From Cytophagales bacterium (GTDB lineage: Bacteria > Bacteroidota > Bacteroidia > Cytophagales > JAPOQI01): 32,511 bases of DNA. Numbering within the stretch: the first letter of the stretch is position 1; each line of letters begins with the position of its first letter. The stretch is from NCBI GenBank assembly GCA_026710765.1, contig JAPOQI010000088.1:1-32511 (forward strand), read 5' to 3'. Below are positions 7,404-15,728 of this stretch, in pieces. The notes under the pieces were generated by a model. It made no database searches. It saw only the letters and a list, made by a program, of their open reading frames with translations, and was not told where the DNA came from. A program made the translations under genes and the position numbers.

Positions 7404-9332
7404 ATGCGAGAAAAGAAAAAATTATTTTCAAGGTTTTTAATGGGAGTTTTGGGGATACCCCTATTCTCATTGTACGGACAGGTATATAGGGCAGAGCTGA
7501 ATTTAAATGAGGTTCAGGATGATCAGCTAAGGGTTCGTTTATATCCTCCTCCTTTGTTGGAAGAAGAGGTAGAGTTTCATATGCCCCGAATTGTGCCAGG
7601 GACCTATAGTGTCTATGATTTCGGACGCTTTTTAAACAATTTTGAAGCCCTGGACTCCCTAGGACAAAAACTCCCTTCTATCAAACTAGATTCCAATAGA
7701 TGGCAGATTAAGAATGCATCCCGACTGCATCAAATCACCTATTGGGTAGAAGATACCTATGATAGTTCAAAGGATAATGTCGTTTTTGAACCCGCAGGAA
7801 CCAGTATAGAGGAAGATAAGGTCTTCGTAATTAATCCACACGGATTCTTTGGATATCTAAAAGGGTCTAAACATCTACCCTATGAGATCTCCTTTCAGCG
7901 ACCTGAAAACTTTTATGGTTCCACCTCATTAAGACGTATAAAACACAAAGATGAGAATGCAAGCAGCTCAGAAGATATCTTCCGAGCTGATAACTACATA
8001 GACCTGGTAGATAATCCCATTTTGTATTGCAAACCCGATACAGCTAGTATATGGTTGGGCGACACAAAGGTACTTAGTTCGGTTTATTCTCCCAATGATA
8101 GAATAGATGCCCGTTTTATCGCGGAACACATAAAGGAGGTACTCAAGGCACAGGAATCTTATTTGGGAGGTGTATTACCCGTGGATAGATATGCTTTTCT
8201 GATTTACCTGATGGATAAAACACCCTTATCAGGTGCCTTAGGTGCCCTAGAGCATGCCTATTCTTCTTTTTATTCCCTACCCGAACAAATGAATGACCCC
8301 ATCAGTTTGGCTCAACTCGTGAAGGATGTAGCGGCACATGAATTTTTTCATATCCTCACACCCCTCACCATACACTCAGAAGAAATTGGGAATTTTGATT
8401 TCATTCAACCTGAAATGTCAAAACATTTGTGGCTCTATGAGGGGGTCACCGAATATTTTGCCACCCATGTACAATTGCAACACAATCTGATGGATAAGGA
8501 CCTCTTTGTCTCCAAGATACTGGACAAAATCAGAAATATGCATTACACATATAATGATAGTGTATCCTTTACTGATCTTAGCAAAGGCTGCTTAGATGTA
8601 CACAAAGAAGAATATGGGAATGTATATGAAAAGGGTGCTTTGATTGGTTTGTGCCTGGACGTAGAACTTTTGCGTCTATCAAATGGACGTATGAATCTTA
8701 TGGACCTCATGCTAAAACTTTCCAAGATCTATGGAAAAGATAGACCGTTCAAGGATGATGAACTTTTTGATCAAATATCCAAAATCACCTATCCCGAGAT
8801 TAAAGATTTCCTATTGACCCATGTAGAAAATAATACTCCTCTTCCCCTGGAACGCATATTCAAACAGATAGGAATCCGATATACCCCACCTAAGAATAAA
8901 GAGCTTTGGAGTTTAGGAAAGGAAATTCCGGTACAAGCAGGTGCTTTTGCAGAGATACGAAAAAATACCGATGATGATAAGGGTGAAGAAGTCTACGCCT
9001 GGCTCCCTATACACCAACAACGAGCTATGACTAAGAAAGAATTCAACGAAACCATAATACTCCTTCATAAAATCAATGGATACAAGGTCAGCGAAGCCAG
9101 TCCCGAAACCCTCATAGACCTTTGGGACAAAACTAAAAAACCAGGAGATAAGGTCCTATGCAGACTTAGCCTGATCCGAAAAAAAGAAGGTGCTAAGGGT
9201 TATAGTCGGAAAACCCGATGGAAAAGACTCCGCCTTCACAGAATAGAGGGTACACAGGAACCTAGTCTCTCCTTCCTAAAAGAACCCGATCCCTCTCAAA
9301 AAGATCTCTACGAGCTCTGGTTTAAAAAATAA
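7404..9332 (+). CDS. M61 family metallopeptidase (glycyl aminopeptidase-like)
   Basis: A secreted or periplasmic zinc peptidase of 642 residues. A signal peptide (about 1-25, ending SLYGQ) is followed by the N-terminal beta domain with PRIVPGTYSVYDFGRF typical of M61. The catalytic domain has GALEHAYSS (279-287), the zinc motif HEFFH (312-316) and WLYEGVTEYFA with Glu346 as probable third ligand. A C-terminal PDZ-like region lies at about 500-610. M61 enzymes remove N-terminal Gly or Ala residues in the few characterised cases, and the family is common in Bacteroidota. It lies 15 nt after the TPR gene. The gene ends convergently with tsf, 38 nt away. Confidence 0.9.
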   Translation: MREKKKLFSRFLMGVLGIPLFSLYGQVYRAELNLNEVQDDQLRVRLYPPPLLEEEVEFHMPRIVPGTYSVYDFGRFLNNFEALDSLGQKLPSIKLDSNRWQIKNASRLHQITYWVEDTYDSSKDNVVFEPAGTSIEEDKVFVINPHGFFGYLKGSKHLPYEISFQRPENFYGSTSLRRIKHKDENASSSEDIFRADNYIDLVDNPILYCKPDTASIWLGDTKVLSSVYSPNDRIDARFIAEHIKEVLKAQESYLGGVLPVDRYAFLIYLMDKTPLSGALGALEHAYSSFYSLPEQMNDPISLAQLVKDVAAHEFFHILTPLTIHSEEIGNFDFIQPEMSKHLWLYEGVTEYFATHVQLQHNLMDKDLFVSKILDKIRNMHYTYNDSVSFTDLSKGCLDVHKEEYGNVYEKGALIGLCLDVELLRLSNGRMNLMDLMLKLSKIYGKDRPFKDDELFDQISKITYPEIKDFLLTHVENNTPLPLERIFKQIGIRYTPPKNKELWSLGKEIPVQAGAFAEIRKNTDDDKGEEVYAWLPIHQQRAMTKKEFNETIILLHKINGYKVSEASPETLIDLWDKTKKPGDKVLCRLSLIRKKEGAKGYSRKTRWKRLRLHRIEGTQEPSLSFLKEPDPSQKDLYELWFKK

Positions 9333-9370
9333 GAGGGATCGCCCACGGACGCTCACCCTACACAAGCTGA

Positions 9371-10210
9371 CTATATGCTGAGGCGGAGAAAGTCCAGGAT
9401 GCGGATATTTCCGCCTACCTTTTTTATATGCTCTGCCACACTCAGGCTATTATCTTTAACAAAGACCTGTTGAAGTAGAACCTTATCCTTGAAGAATTTT
9501 TTGACCCGTCCTTGGGCTATTTTGTCCAATATGTTTTCAGGTTTTCCCTCCTGGCGAGCACGTTCTTTTCCTATCTCCAATTCCTTCTCTACCACCTTAG
9601 GATCCACCTTATCTTCTGAAATCGCAATGGGTTCCATAGCCGCTACCTGCATAGCAATGTCTAAACCCAACTCCTCAATCTTCTCATCACCCCGTTCCGA
9701 CAAAGCTACCAAAACACCTAATTTATCGCCCGCATGAATATAAGGAACCACACGTCCACCCGGTGCATGCAATCGCTTGTATGCACCTATATCTATCTTT
9801 TCTCCCACCTTAGCTACCAGATGGGATATTTTTTCCTCCACAAGAATTCCTTCAGGTAGTTTCAAAGCCTTAAGGGATTCCGTATCCCTGGGTTTCTCTT
9901 CTGCGGCAATACGAAGGATTTGCTGTGCGGTCTGTCGAAATTCCTCATTTCTGGCTACAAAATCGGTTTCAGATGTCAGGCTCAGCAATACAGCTTCCTC
10001 AGGGGAATCCGAACTAAGAGTCGCACATACCACACCCTCCGTGTTTTCCCTACCTGAGCGAAGTTTATACAATTTCTCCCCACGCTTTCTAAGAATTTCT
10101 ATAGCTTTTTGAATATCCCCTCCCGATTTGGCAAGCGCTTTTTTACAATCCATCATGCCGGCACCCGTTTCTTGACGGAGGGTCTGGACCTCCTTAGCCG
10201 TAATGCTCAT
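9371..10210 (-). CDS. tsf: Elongation factor Ts
   Basis: Guanine-nucleotide exchange factor for EF-Tu. The 279-residue product starts with the UBA-like helix bundle (VQTLRQETGAGMMDCKKAL, residues 8-26). The core motif TDFVARNEEF (82-91) inserts near the EF-Tu magnesium site in studied homologues, and two core domains follow, including HVAAxxP-like VAAMEPIAIS. The length is normal for Bacteroidota. It is the last gene of the rplM-rpsI-rpsB-tsf operon, 4 nt after rpsB, so coupling of S2 and EF-Ts synthesis is expected as in other bacteria. Confidence 0.96.
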   Translation of the reverse strand: MSITAKEVQTLRQETGAGMMDCKKALAKSGGDIQKAIEILRKRGEKLYKLRSGRENTEGVVCATLSSDSPEEAVLLSLTSETDFVARNEEFRQTAQQILRIAAEEKPRDTESLKALKLPEGILVEEKISHLVAKVGEKIDIGAYKRLHAPGGRVVPYIHAGDKLGVLVALSERGDEKIEELGLDIAMQVAAMEPIAISEDKVDPKVVEKELEIGKERARQEGKPENILDKIAQGRVKKFFKDKVLLQQVFVKDNSLSVAEHIKKVGGNIRILDFLRLSI

Positions 10211-10214
10211 ATAC

Positions 10215-11249
10215 TCAGGCTTTGTGTTTTCCCTTTCCCGCAGCAGGTTCTGCTGCTTTTTTAGCCTTTACCTTAGTCTTTCCAGACTTTGATGCTGTCG
10301 TTTTTCGCGGGGCTTTCTTTAGCACCTTTTCTGTCTTTGAATCATCTGGACTAGCCGTTTTAGTCGTTGAGGCACTTTGTTTTTTCGTGGGTGCTGACTT
10401 CTGGGTAGCTTTCTTGGGACCTGCCTGGGTGGTTTTCTTAACCTTTTTTTCGGCTACAGAGGAGGGTTCTTTTTTCTCTTCTTGGGAAGAAGATTTAGGA
10501 TCTTGTGTCTCGGTATGGGGTGTAGCTTCTTCAACCGAGGTGGATGGCGTTGAGGCTTCTTCTGTTGTCTGAGCTCTCTTTTCAATACCCCGTTCTATGG
10601 CTTCCGTCACCCGCTTTAAGATAGCCCGAATAGATGAATATGAATCATCATTGGATGGAATAGGATAATCTACCACCTTAGGATTTGCATTCGTATCCAC
10701 CATGGCAAAGATGGGAATATTCAATTTTCTAGCCTCTTTTACCGCAATATGTTCTTTATTAATATCCACAATAAAAACCGCGGCGGGGAGCCTATTCAGG
10801 TCAGAAATCCCTTCCAGAAACTTCTCACGTTTAGATTTTTGAAATTTCATTTTAAGACGTTCCTTCTTAGCCATATTTTGATAAGCATCCCCTTTCATAA
10901 GCTTATCCATAGATTGTATTCTCCGCAAGGATCTACGCATGGTACTAAAATTGGTCAGCATGCCCCCCAGCCAACGTTCTTGGACATAAGGCATTCGTAC
11001 CCTTCGGGCCTCGTTAGCAATGAGTGTCTTGGCCTGCACCTTGGTTCCTACAAATAAAATTTTCCGACCCAGGCGTGCCAAGACAGTTAGCTCTTGACAA
11101 ACTTTGTCTAATATTTTGTCCGTCTTTTGTACGTCAATAATGTGAATTCCCCCCTTAGACATGAAAATATAAGGGGCCATAGACGGATTCCATCTGCGGG
11201 TCAAATGACCCAAATGAACGCCAGACTGTATCAAGTCCTGATATCCCAT
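10215..11249 (-). CDS. rpsB: 30S ribosomal protein S2 with long basic C-terminal tail
   Basis: Residues 1 to about 225 are a normal uS2: GVHLGHLTRRWNP near the start, VGTKVQAK, the ERWLGGMLTNF signature (91-101), and VDTNANP with DYPIPSNDD (185-202). Residues 226-344 are an added tail of about 119 residues. It is first Ser/Thr/Glu-rich, then Lys/Ala/Thr/Pro-rich with many KK and AKK pairs, ending GKGKHKA. Such a region is probably disordered and may contact rRNA; this is inference. Bacteroidota S2 proteins often carry C-terminal extensions, but this one is long. The tail frame is continuous, without sign of frameshift. It lies between rpsI (3-nt gap) and tsf (4-nt gap). Confidence 0.96.
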   Translation of the reverse strand: MGYQDLIQSGVHLGHLTRRWNPSMAPYIFMSKGGIHIIDVQKTDKILDKVCQELTVLARLGRKILFVGTKVQAKTLIANEARRVRMPYVQERWLGGMLTNFSTMRRSLRRIQSMDKLMKGDAYQNMAKKERLKMKFQKSKREKFLEGISDLNRLPAAVFIVDINKEHIAVKEARKLNIPIFAMVDTNANPKVVDYPIPSNDDSYSSIRAILKRVTEAIERGIEKRAQTTEEASTPSTSVEEATPHTETQDPKSSSQEEKKEPSSVAEKKVKKTTQAGPKKATQKSAPTKKQSASTTKTASPDDSKTEKVLKKAPRKTTASKSGKTKVKAKKAAEPAAGKGKHKA

Positions 11250-11252
11250 GAA

Positions 11253-11654
11253 CTATCGCTTGCTAAACTGAAACTTACGTCGGGCCTTGCGTCGACCATA
11301 TTTTTTTCTCTCTACCATACGAGGATCCCGTGTAACCCATCCCGCTTCCTTCAAAGGAGGTCTATTCTCCACATCTACCTGACACAATGCCCGAACCAAA
11401 GCCAGACGAATGGACTCAGCCTGAGCCTTGAAACCACCCCCATGTACATTCACCCGAAGATCATAATGTGTTCGCTTACGAAGAAGACTTAAGGGTTGTA
11501 GAACCACAATCTGAAGGACATCATAAGGGAAATAATCTTTCAGATCTCGCCCATTCAACAGTACCTTACCCTTTCCTGGGGATAGATAAAGACGTGCCAC
11601 CGAAGTCTTTCTGCGCCCCACGGCATGTATAACCTGATCAGGAACGGTCGTCAT
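11253..11654 (-). CDS. rpsI: 30S ribosomal protein S9
   Basis: A uS9 of 133 residues. The N terminus has AVGRRKTSVARLYL and the C terminus ends GRRKARRKFQFSKR. That is the conserved basic tail reaching the P-site tRNA; the usual final SKR is present. The ATG start lies inside the end of rplM (17-nt overlap), consistent with translational coupling of L13 and S9, which are paired in almost all bacteria. Confidence 0.96.
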   Translation of the reverse strand: MTTVPDQVIHAVGRRKTSVARLYLSPGKGKVLLNGRDLKDYFPYDVLQIVVLQPLSLLRKRTHYDLRVNVHGGGFKAQAESIRLALVRALCQVDVENRPPLKEAGWVTRDPRMVERKKYGRRKARRKFQFSKR

Positions 11655-12096
11655 GAACAGGAAGAGTTTGAGGGTTCTGGGCTTCGTGAGGATGTTTATC
11701 TCCTACGTAGACATGTAGAAGGGTATATTGTTTTCTTCCCATACGGGTTTTGGGTAGCATGCGTCTCACGGCTTGTTCCAGTATTCTATGAGGGACCCTT
11801 TTATAAAGGGTATAGGGTGTATCTTCCCGTTGACCTCCAGGATAGCCTGTATGACGTATATATCGTTTTTCTCTAAATTTCTTCCCTGTCAACCGAACCC
11901 GTTCGGCATTCACAACGACGACATGATCTCCACATAAGAGATTAGAGGCATATTTAGGTTTGTGTTTTCCCATCAAAATAGTAGCCAATTGACTAGCGAG
12001 CCGACCCAAAATCCGATCCCGTGCATCTACAACCCACCAAAGCCTATCTACCTCATTAGCATTAAAAACCTCGGTCCGATTACTCAGTACATCCAT
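11638..12096 (-). CDS. rplM: 50S ribosomal protein L13
   Basis: A uL13 of 152 residues from the ATG at 12096; a TTG six nt upstream is in frame but less likely. Recognisable parts are WWVVDARDRILGRLAS, the GKHKPKY segment, GDHVVVVNAERVRLTGKK, and RMLPKTRMGRK near the end. It is the first gene of the ribosomal operon. L13 is known to control its own operon in E. coli through the mRNA leader; whether that holds here cannot be told from sequence. A promoter candidate lies about 65-105 nt upstream. Confidence 0.95.
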   Translation of the reverse strand: MDVLSNRTEVFNANEVDRLWWVVDARDRILGRLASQLATILMGKHKPKYASNLLCGDHVVVVNAERVRLTGKKFREKRYIRHTGYPGGQREDTPYTLYKRVPHRILEQAVRRMLPKTRMGRKQYTLLHVYVGDKHPHEAQNPQTLPVHDDRS

Positions 12097-12160
12097 CAAC
12101 AAATTCTTTCACCCCAATTCCAAAACATTGTCGTAGCTCCTACAAACCATGCAGGAGGCA

Positions 12161-12200
12161 CAAAGATATAAAGATAGTTTGTATCTCCTTGCTTTTTCAA
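12161..12200 (-). promoter_or_regulatory. Candidate Bacteroidota-type promoter of rplM operon
   Basis: On the minus strand a TTG at 12200-12198 is followed after 21 nt by TATCTTTA (12176-12169), and immediately after by TATCTTTG (12168-12161). The last is an exact match to the Bacteroidota -7 consensus TAnnTTTG. The TATCTTTA copy has the better spacing from the -33-like TTG, the TATCTTTG copy the better sequence. Either would give a 5' leader of about 55-70 nt before the rplM ATG. Confidence 0.45.
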
Positions 12201-12264
12201 GAATTCTTTAAAGATAAAATTCCTTTTTCAAAAATCCAAGCCATACCCCATAGCTTTTGTATAA

Positions 12265-14745
12265 CTAAATCCATTTTTTCCAAGTCTTCTTCCCAAACCA
12301 TCCCAATCCACAAGCTATAATCAAAAGAATCAAGACAAGATAATTGAAGAAAAGGGATACCCGATTGCTCGCCTCATATACATTCCCTTTGATGCGAAAA
12401 GAAAGTCTATGATACCCACCCGGAACAAGTACAGCCCGAAGAAGATAGTTGACCCGAAATACAGGAACCTCCTTTTCATCTATATATGCCCGCCATTCCG
12501 GATAAAAAATCTCGGAAAAAACAGCAAGACCCATATGATTTGAAGGCACCTCAGCCTCATAAGAAATTTCATTGACCCCATAATTGACTACTTTTAAGAC
12601 CCCCGTAGTATCCCAAGGAATAGCTGATAATGGATACTTGGTGGTATCCACAACCACTTCCCCAGGACGCAAATCTGCAAGTGCACGTATCTCTTCCTCA
12701 GGACCCCTAACAAGATGTAAAGAAGAGGCCCACCACGCATTTCCCAAGGCATTCTCATTGATAAATACATCCGAAGCCTTATGTCCCCGAAGGAGATAAC
12801 GAGCATTCAACATGTTCAGGACAGAAAATTCTGTTCCGGAAGATTTTCCTGACAATATCTGTTCCCGAATCGGATTCAAATGATATTCAATAAGATCTTG
12901 ATATCGTCTGAGCTTGGCAGGATGATATCCACCTATGGAACGATGATAATAAGAGGTTTGGGAATTGGTAAAAGGATTAGGTAGAAAAAAGGTCCGGGCA
13001 TAAGGCACCGTATCTGAAAGAATACGTTTATCTGCTTCGCTGGATTTATAAAGATGGGTATACGCATCCTTTTGATACATATCTGAATTCAAATAACGTA
13101 GATTGACGCCAATCATGTCGGCCAAACAAAGGGCTGCAAGAATCACTAAGCCCCCCCAAACGGGAATCTTTTTTAGATATAAAAGAGAAAAAACTATCCC
13201 CAATCCAAGTAAAAACCCAAGCCCCCTAAGTGCATCCGAATCCAAACGAGACTGCCTATCCATACGTAAAGCCTCCAAAAACCAGTCTGGATAACCTGCC
13301 CGCAGTAAAGATCCATCCATTTGCGAACGATAAGTCCCCATACCCGAAAAAAGCCAACACAAAAGAAAAAATCCTCCCAACATTAAGACCGCCTTCAAGA
13401 AATTTCTAAAATCTTTCCTAGAAAAACCCGTCCGAAATACAGCCTCCAAACCCAAGCTACCCCATAAAATCAAAGATAAAATAGGTACTACCAGCGCAAA
13501 GCCAACACTCCTAAACTTATCGTATCCAGGTAAATGATCAAACAAGATATCGCTAAACCAAGGGACATGCTTTCCCCAAGAAATCAAGAGAAAAAATAGA
13601 AAACTGCTCAACAACCAAATCGTGTGTGGAGAACGACATGTCCACCCTGCCCATATGGCAAGAAGGACTGCCAAGACCCCCGCATAATAAGGGGTTGTGA
13701 TGGGTTGCTGACCCCAATACAAAGGCAGTTGAGAGAGAACTTGCGCGATCTGCCGATCTGGGAAGCCTTTGTCTCTAAAAGCCCGAGCTGTATGGGAAGA
13801 AGAAGGCAAACTTTCTCGGGAAGCCCCTCCATAAAAATTAGGGATAAGAAGGGTAAGGGGTTCCCACAAGCTATAACTATATTGAAAAGCATATTCTTTA
13901 TCTAGTCCTTGTTTTTTTTCTCCACTTCGGGGAGATAGGATTCGTTCTCCTCGGATGGTGTGTTGACTATGTTCATATACGGTAGCCAGGGGTGCAAAAA
14001 GTGCCCCCACACTTATAATGACAATCCCACACGTAATCCCAGAAGCCCGAATAAATAAAATCCAAGACCGTTCACGACAGGTCTGATAAACTTGAAAACA
14101 AAGATAAATCACAGCTATAAGGAGTGTGTAATAGCTAATCTGAAAGTGGTTGCTCTTGATTTGCCAGGCCAAGCCTAAGAGAAGAACCATAGAACCCCAT
14201 CCATATCTTCGGTGACCATAGACCAGATGTAGACCCGAAAGAATCAGGGGTAAATAAGCGATCGCAGCTAAACGAGCGTTATGACCCGCTATAAATCCCA
14301 CCGTGTGATAGGAGCTAAAAGAAAAAATCAAAGCCCCCAAGACAGCTATTTCCCATCGTATCCCAAGGCTAAGACATAGAATATAGGTGCATAACATGCA
14401 TGTAAAGAAAATCCATGTTGGGTGTGGCAAGCCGAAGGAAAAAATCTGCTGTAAGGTACTTATCACGGGTGTACTCCAAGGAACACTAATCAAATAAGTA
14501 GGCATTCCACCGAAGATATAGGGGGTCCACAAGGGGGGATTCTCGGCTTTTCCTTCTTCCAATATCTTTCGGGAAGTACCTACGTGTTGTGCAATATCGG
14601 GTTGGTGGAGGGTTTTCCGTTCAAATACGATGGGATAAAAATAACAAGCCGTGAGTATCCAGAAGAACCCTATAACGGCTGCATGGGGAAGACAAAACCT
14701 AGCAAAGCGGTTTAAACTATTTATCAACTCGTCCCTCGTAGCCAT
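12265..14745 (-). CDS. YfhO family multi-pass membrane protein
   Basis: An 826-residue polytopic inner-membrane protein. The N-terminal two thirds contain roughly 12-13 hydrophobic helices, starting with AAVIGFFWILTACYFYPIVF, followed by a periplasmic-side motif (PDIAQHVG, then PPLWTPYIFGGMPTY) typical of YfhO and related GT-C-like proteins. A soluble stretch (about 560-790) precedes a last helix near the C terminus and a basic tail GKKTWKKWI. In Gram-positive bacteria YfhO homologues act in lipoteichoic-acid glycosylation. Bacteroidota members are numerous and mostly uncharacterised, presumably lipid-linked-sugar transferases. It lies 31 nt downstream of the bestrophin gene on the same strand. 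Confident of family, not of substrate. Confidence 0.82.
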   Translation of the reverse strand: MATRDELINSLNRFARFCLPHAAVIGFFWILTACYFYPIVFERKTLHQPDIAQHVGTSRKILEEGKAENPPLWTPYIFGGMPTYLISVPWSTPVISTLQQIFSFGLPHPTWIFFTCMLCTYILCLSLGIRWEIAVLGALIFSFSSYHTVGFIAGHNARLAAIAYLPLILSGLHLVYGHRRYGWGSMVLLLGLAWQIKSNHFQISYYTLLIAVIYLCFQVYQTCRERSWILFIRASGITCGIVIISVGALFAPLATVYEHSQHTIRGERILSPRSGEKKQGLDKEYAFQYSYSLWEPLTLLIPNFYGGASRESLPSSSHTARAFRDKGFPDRQIAQVLSQLPLYWGQQPITTPYYAGVLAVLLAIWAGWTCRSPHTIWLLSSFLFFLLISWGKHVPWFSDILFDHLPGYDKFRSVGFALVVPILSLILWGSLGLEAVFRTGFSRKDFRNFLKAVLMLGGFFLLCWLFSGMGTYRSQMDGSLLRAGYPDWFLEALRMDRQSRLDSDALRGLGFLLGLGIVFSLLYLKKIPVWGGLVILAALCLADMIGVNLRYLNSDMYQKDAYTHLYKSSEADKRILSDTVPYARTFFLPNPFTNSQTSYYHRSIGGYHPAKLRRYQDLIEYHLNPIREQILSGKSSGTEFSVLNMLNARYLLRGHKASDVFINENALGNAWWASSLHLVRGPEEEIRALADLRPGEVVVDTTKYPLSAIPWDTTGVLKVVNYGVNEISYEAEVPSNHMGLAVFSEIFYPEWRAYIDEKEVPVFRVNYLLRAVLVPGGYHRLSFRIKGNVYEASNRVSLFFNYLVLILLIIACGLGWFGKKTWKKWI

Positions 14746-14776
14746 ATTCTGATCATAATACAGCAGAATCTCCCAC

Positions 14777-15712
14777 CTATACCCCCAATACCTCTTCCAC
14801 AGAGGACCGAACAGAACTGCAAATCTTATCTAGGGTAAGATCATTCACACTCTCTCCAAAAGGTTCTTCCACCTCTTCTGCGATCATTTCCAAACCTGCC
14901 AAAATATAAAAAACCAGACAGGTACCTAGCACGGTCCACAGATGCAAGTGGATCACGAGTTCCAAGGGGACCAGGAGGGAATAAACAAAGATAAATTTTT
15001 TGATATATGAACTATAAGAGTAGGGAATAGGGGTATTCTTAATACGTTCGCAAGCACCTAGGTGATCCATAAATCCCTTGACCTCTTTATCCAAAATGAT
15101 GGCGTGTTCGGGTGGGATGTCTCTATTTTCAAAGAGTAAGCCTATTTTTTCGTATATCAGGGACCCAATCATGTTGGGTTTGTTTTTGCTATCATAGACC
15201 CTCTTTCGGACCGCCTTGTCTTCAAAGATAAGTTCTTCCATATCCACACCCTTTCTGAGATGTCCTTTAAGGGAGTACGCAAAATTACAAATCATTCGTC
15301 CAAAAAAACGGCGCTCCTCGTGATCTCGTAGGGGGACAAAAGCGTTCATTTTGGCAGCCAAGGCTCGGGAATCATTCAATAACTGTCCCCATATTTTTCG
15401 TCCCTCCCACCACTTATCATAAGCCGTATTCGCCCGAAAGACAAGTAAAAAACCCAGGATTAAACCCACAGATGAAAGAAAAATTTCAGTCCCTTCCACA
15501 TATTTGAACAAGACGGGGAATTTCTCAAATAGAAAATGCACCCCAATGGAATAGCCAACCATGAAGAGAATTAGCGGATATAATTCTGCTACCACATGGC
15601 GGGTGAGCCTTCTACGGCGATCAAACATGTTGAATATCAAGCCAAACCAAGCGTGGGGATTGTATGGCAAGGGGCTTTCCTCTTTTTTCTTCTTAGGGTT
15701 CAGTAAATTCAT
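14777..15712 (-). CDS. Bestrophin family ion channel
   Basis: A 311-residue membrane protein of the bestrophin/RFP-TM group (formerly UPF0187). Diagnostic stretches are FRANTAYDKWWEGRKIWG in the second third, NTPIPYSYSSYIK before the third membrane segment, and the acidic EEVEEPFG motif near the C terminus. In the family these line a pentameric anion or cation channel; the well-studied bacterial member conducts sodium. Hydrophobic segments lie at about 43-65, 77-97, 235-257 and 260-280. It is separated by 16 nt from glnS upstream and 31 nt from the YfhO gene downstream, probably by operon packing rather than shared function. Confidence 0.9.
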   Translation of the reverse strand: MNLLNPKKKKEESPLPYNPHAWFGLIFNMFDRRRRLTRHVVAELYPLILFMVGYSIGVHFLFEKFPVLFKYVEGTEIFLSSVGLILGFLLVFRANTAYDKWWEGRKIWGQLLNDSRALAAKMNAFVPLRDHEERRFFGRMICNFAYSLKGHLRKGVDMEELIFEDKAVRKRVYDSKNKPNMIGSLIYEKIGLLFENRDIPPEHAIILDKEVKGFMDHLGACERIKNTPIPYSYSSYIKKFIFVYSLLVPLELVIHLHLWTVLGTCLVFYILAGLEMIAEEVEEPFGESVNDLTLDKICSSVRSSVEEVLGV

Positions 15713-15728
15713 GGCTTTGATTAAAATT

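Noticed and set aside
10222-10572. 116-codon plus-strand frame opposite the rpsB tail
   Set aside because: It is the reverse image of the Lys/Ala-rich repeat codons, giving Phe/Val/Ser-rich low complexity, not a plausible protein.
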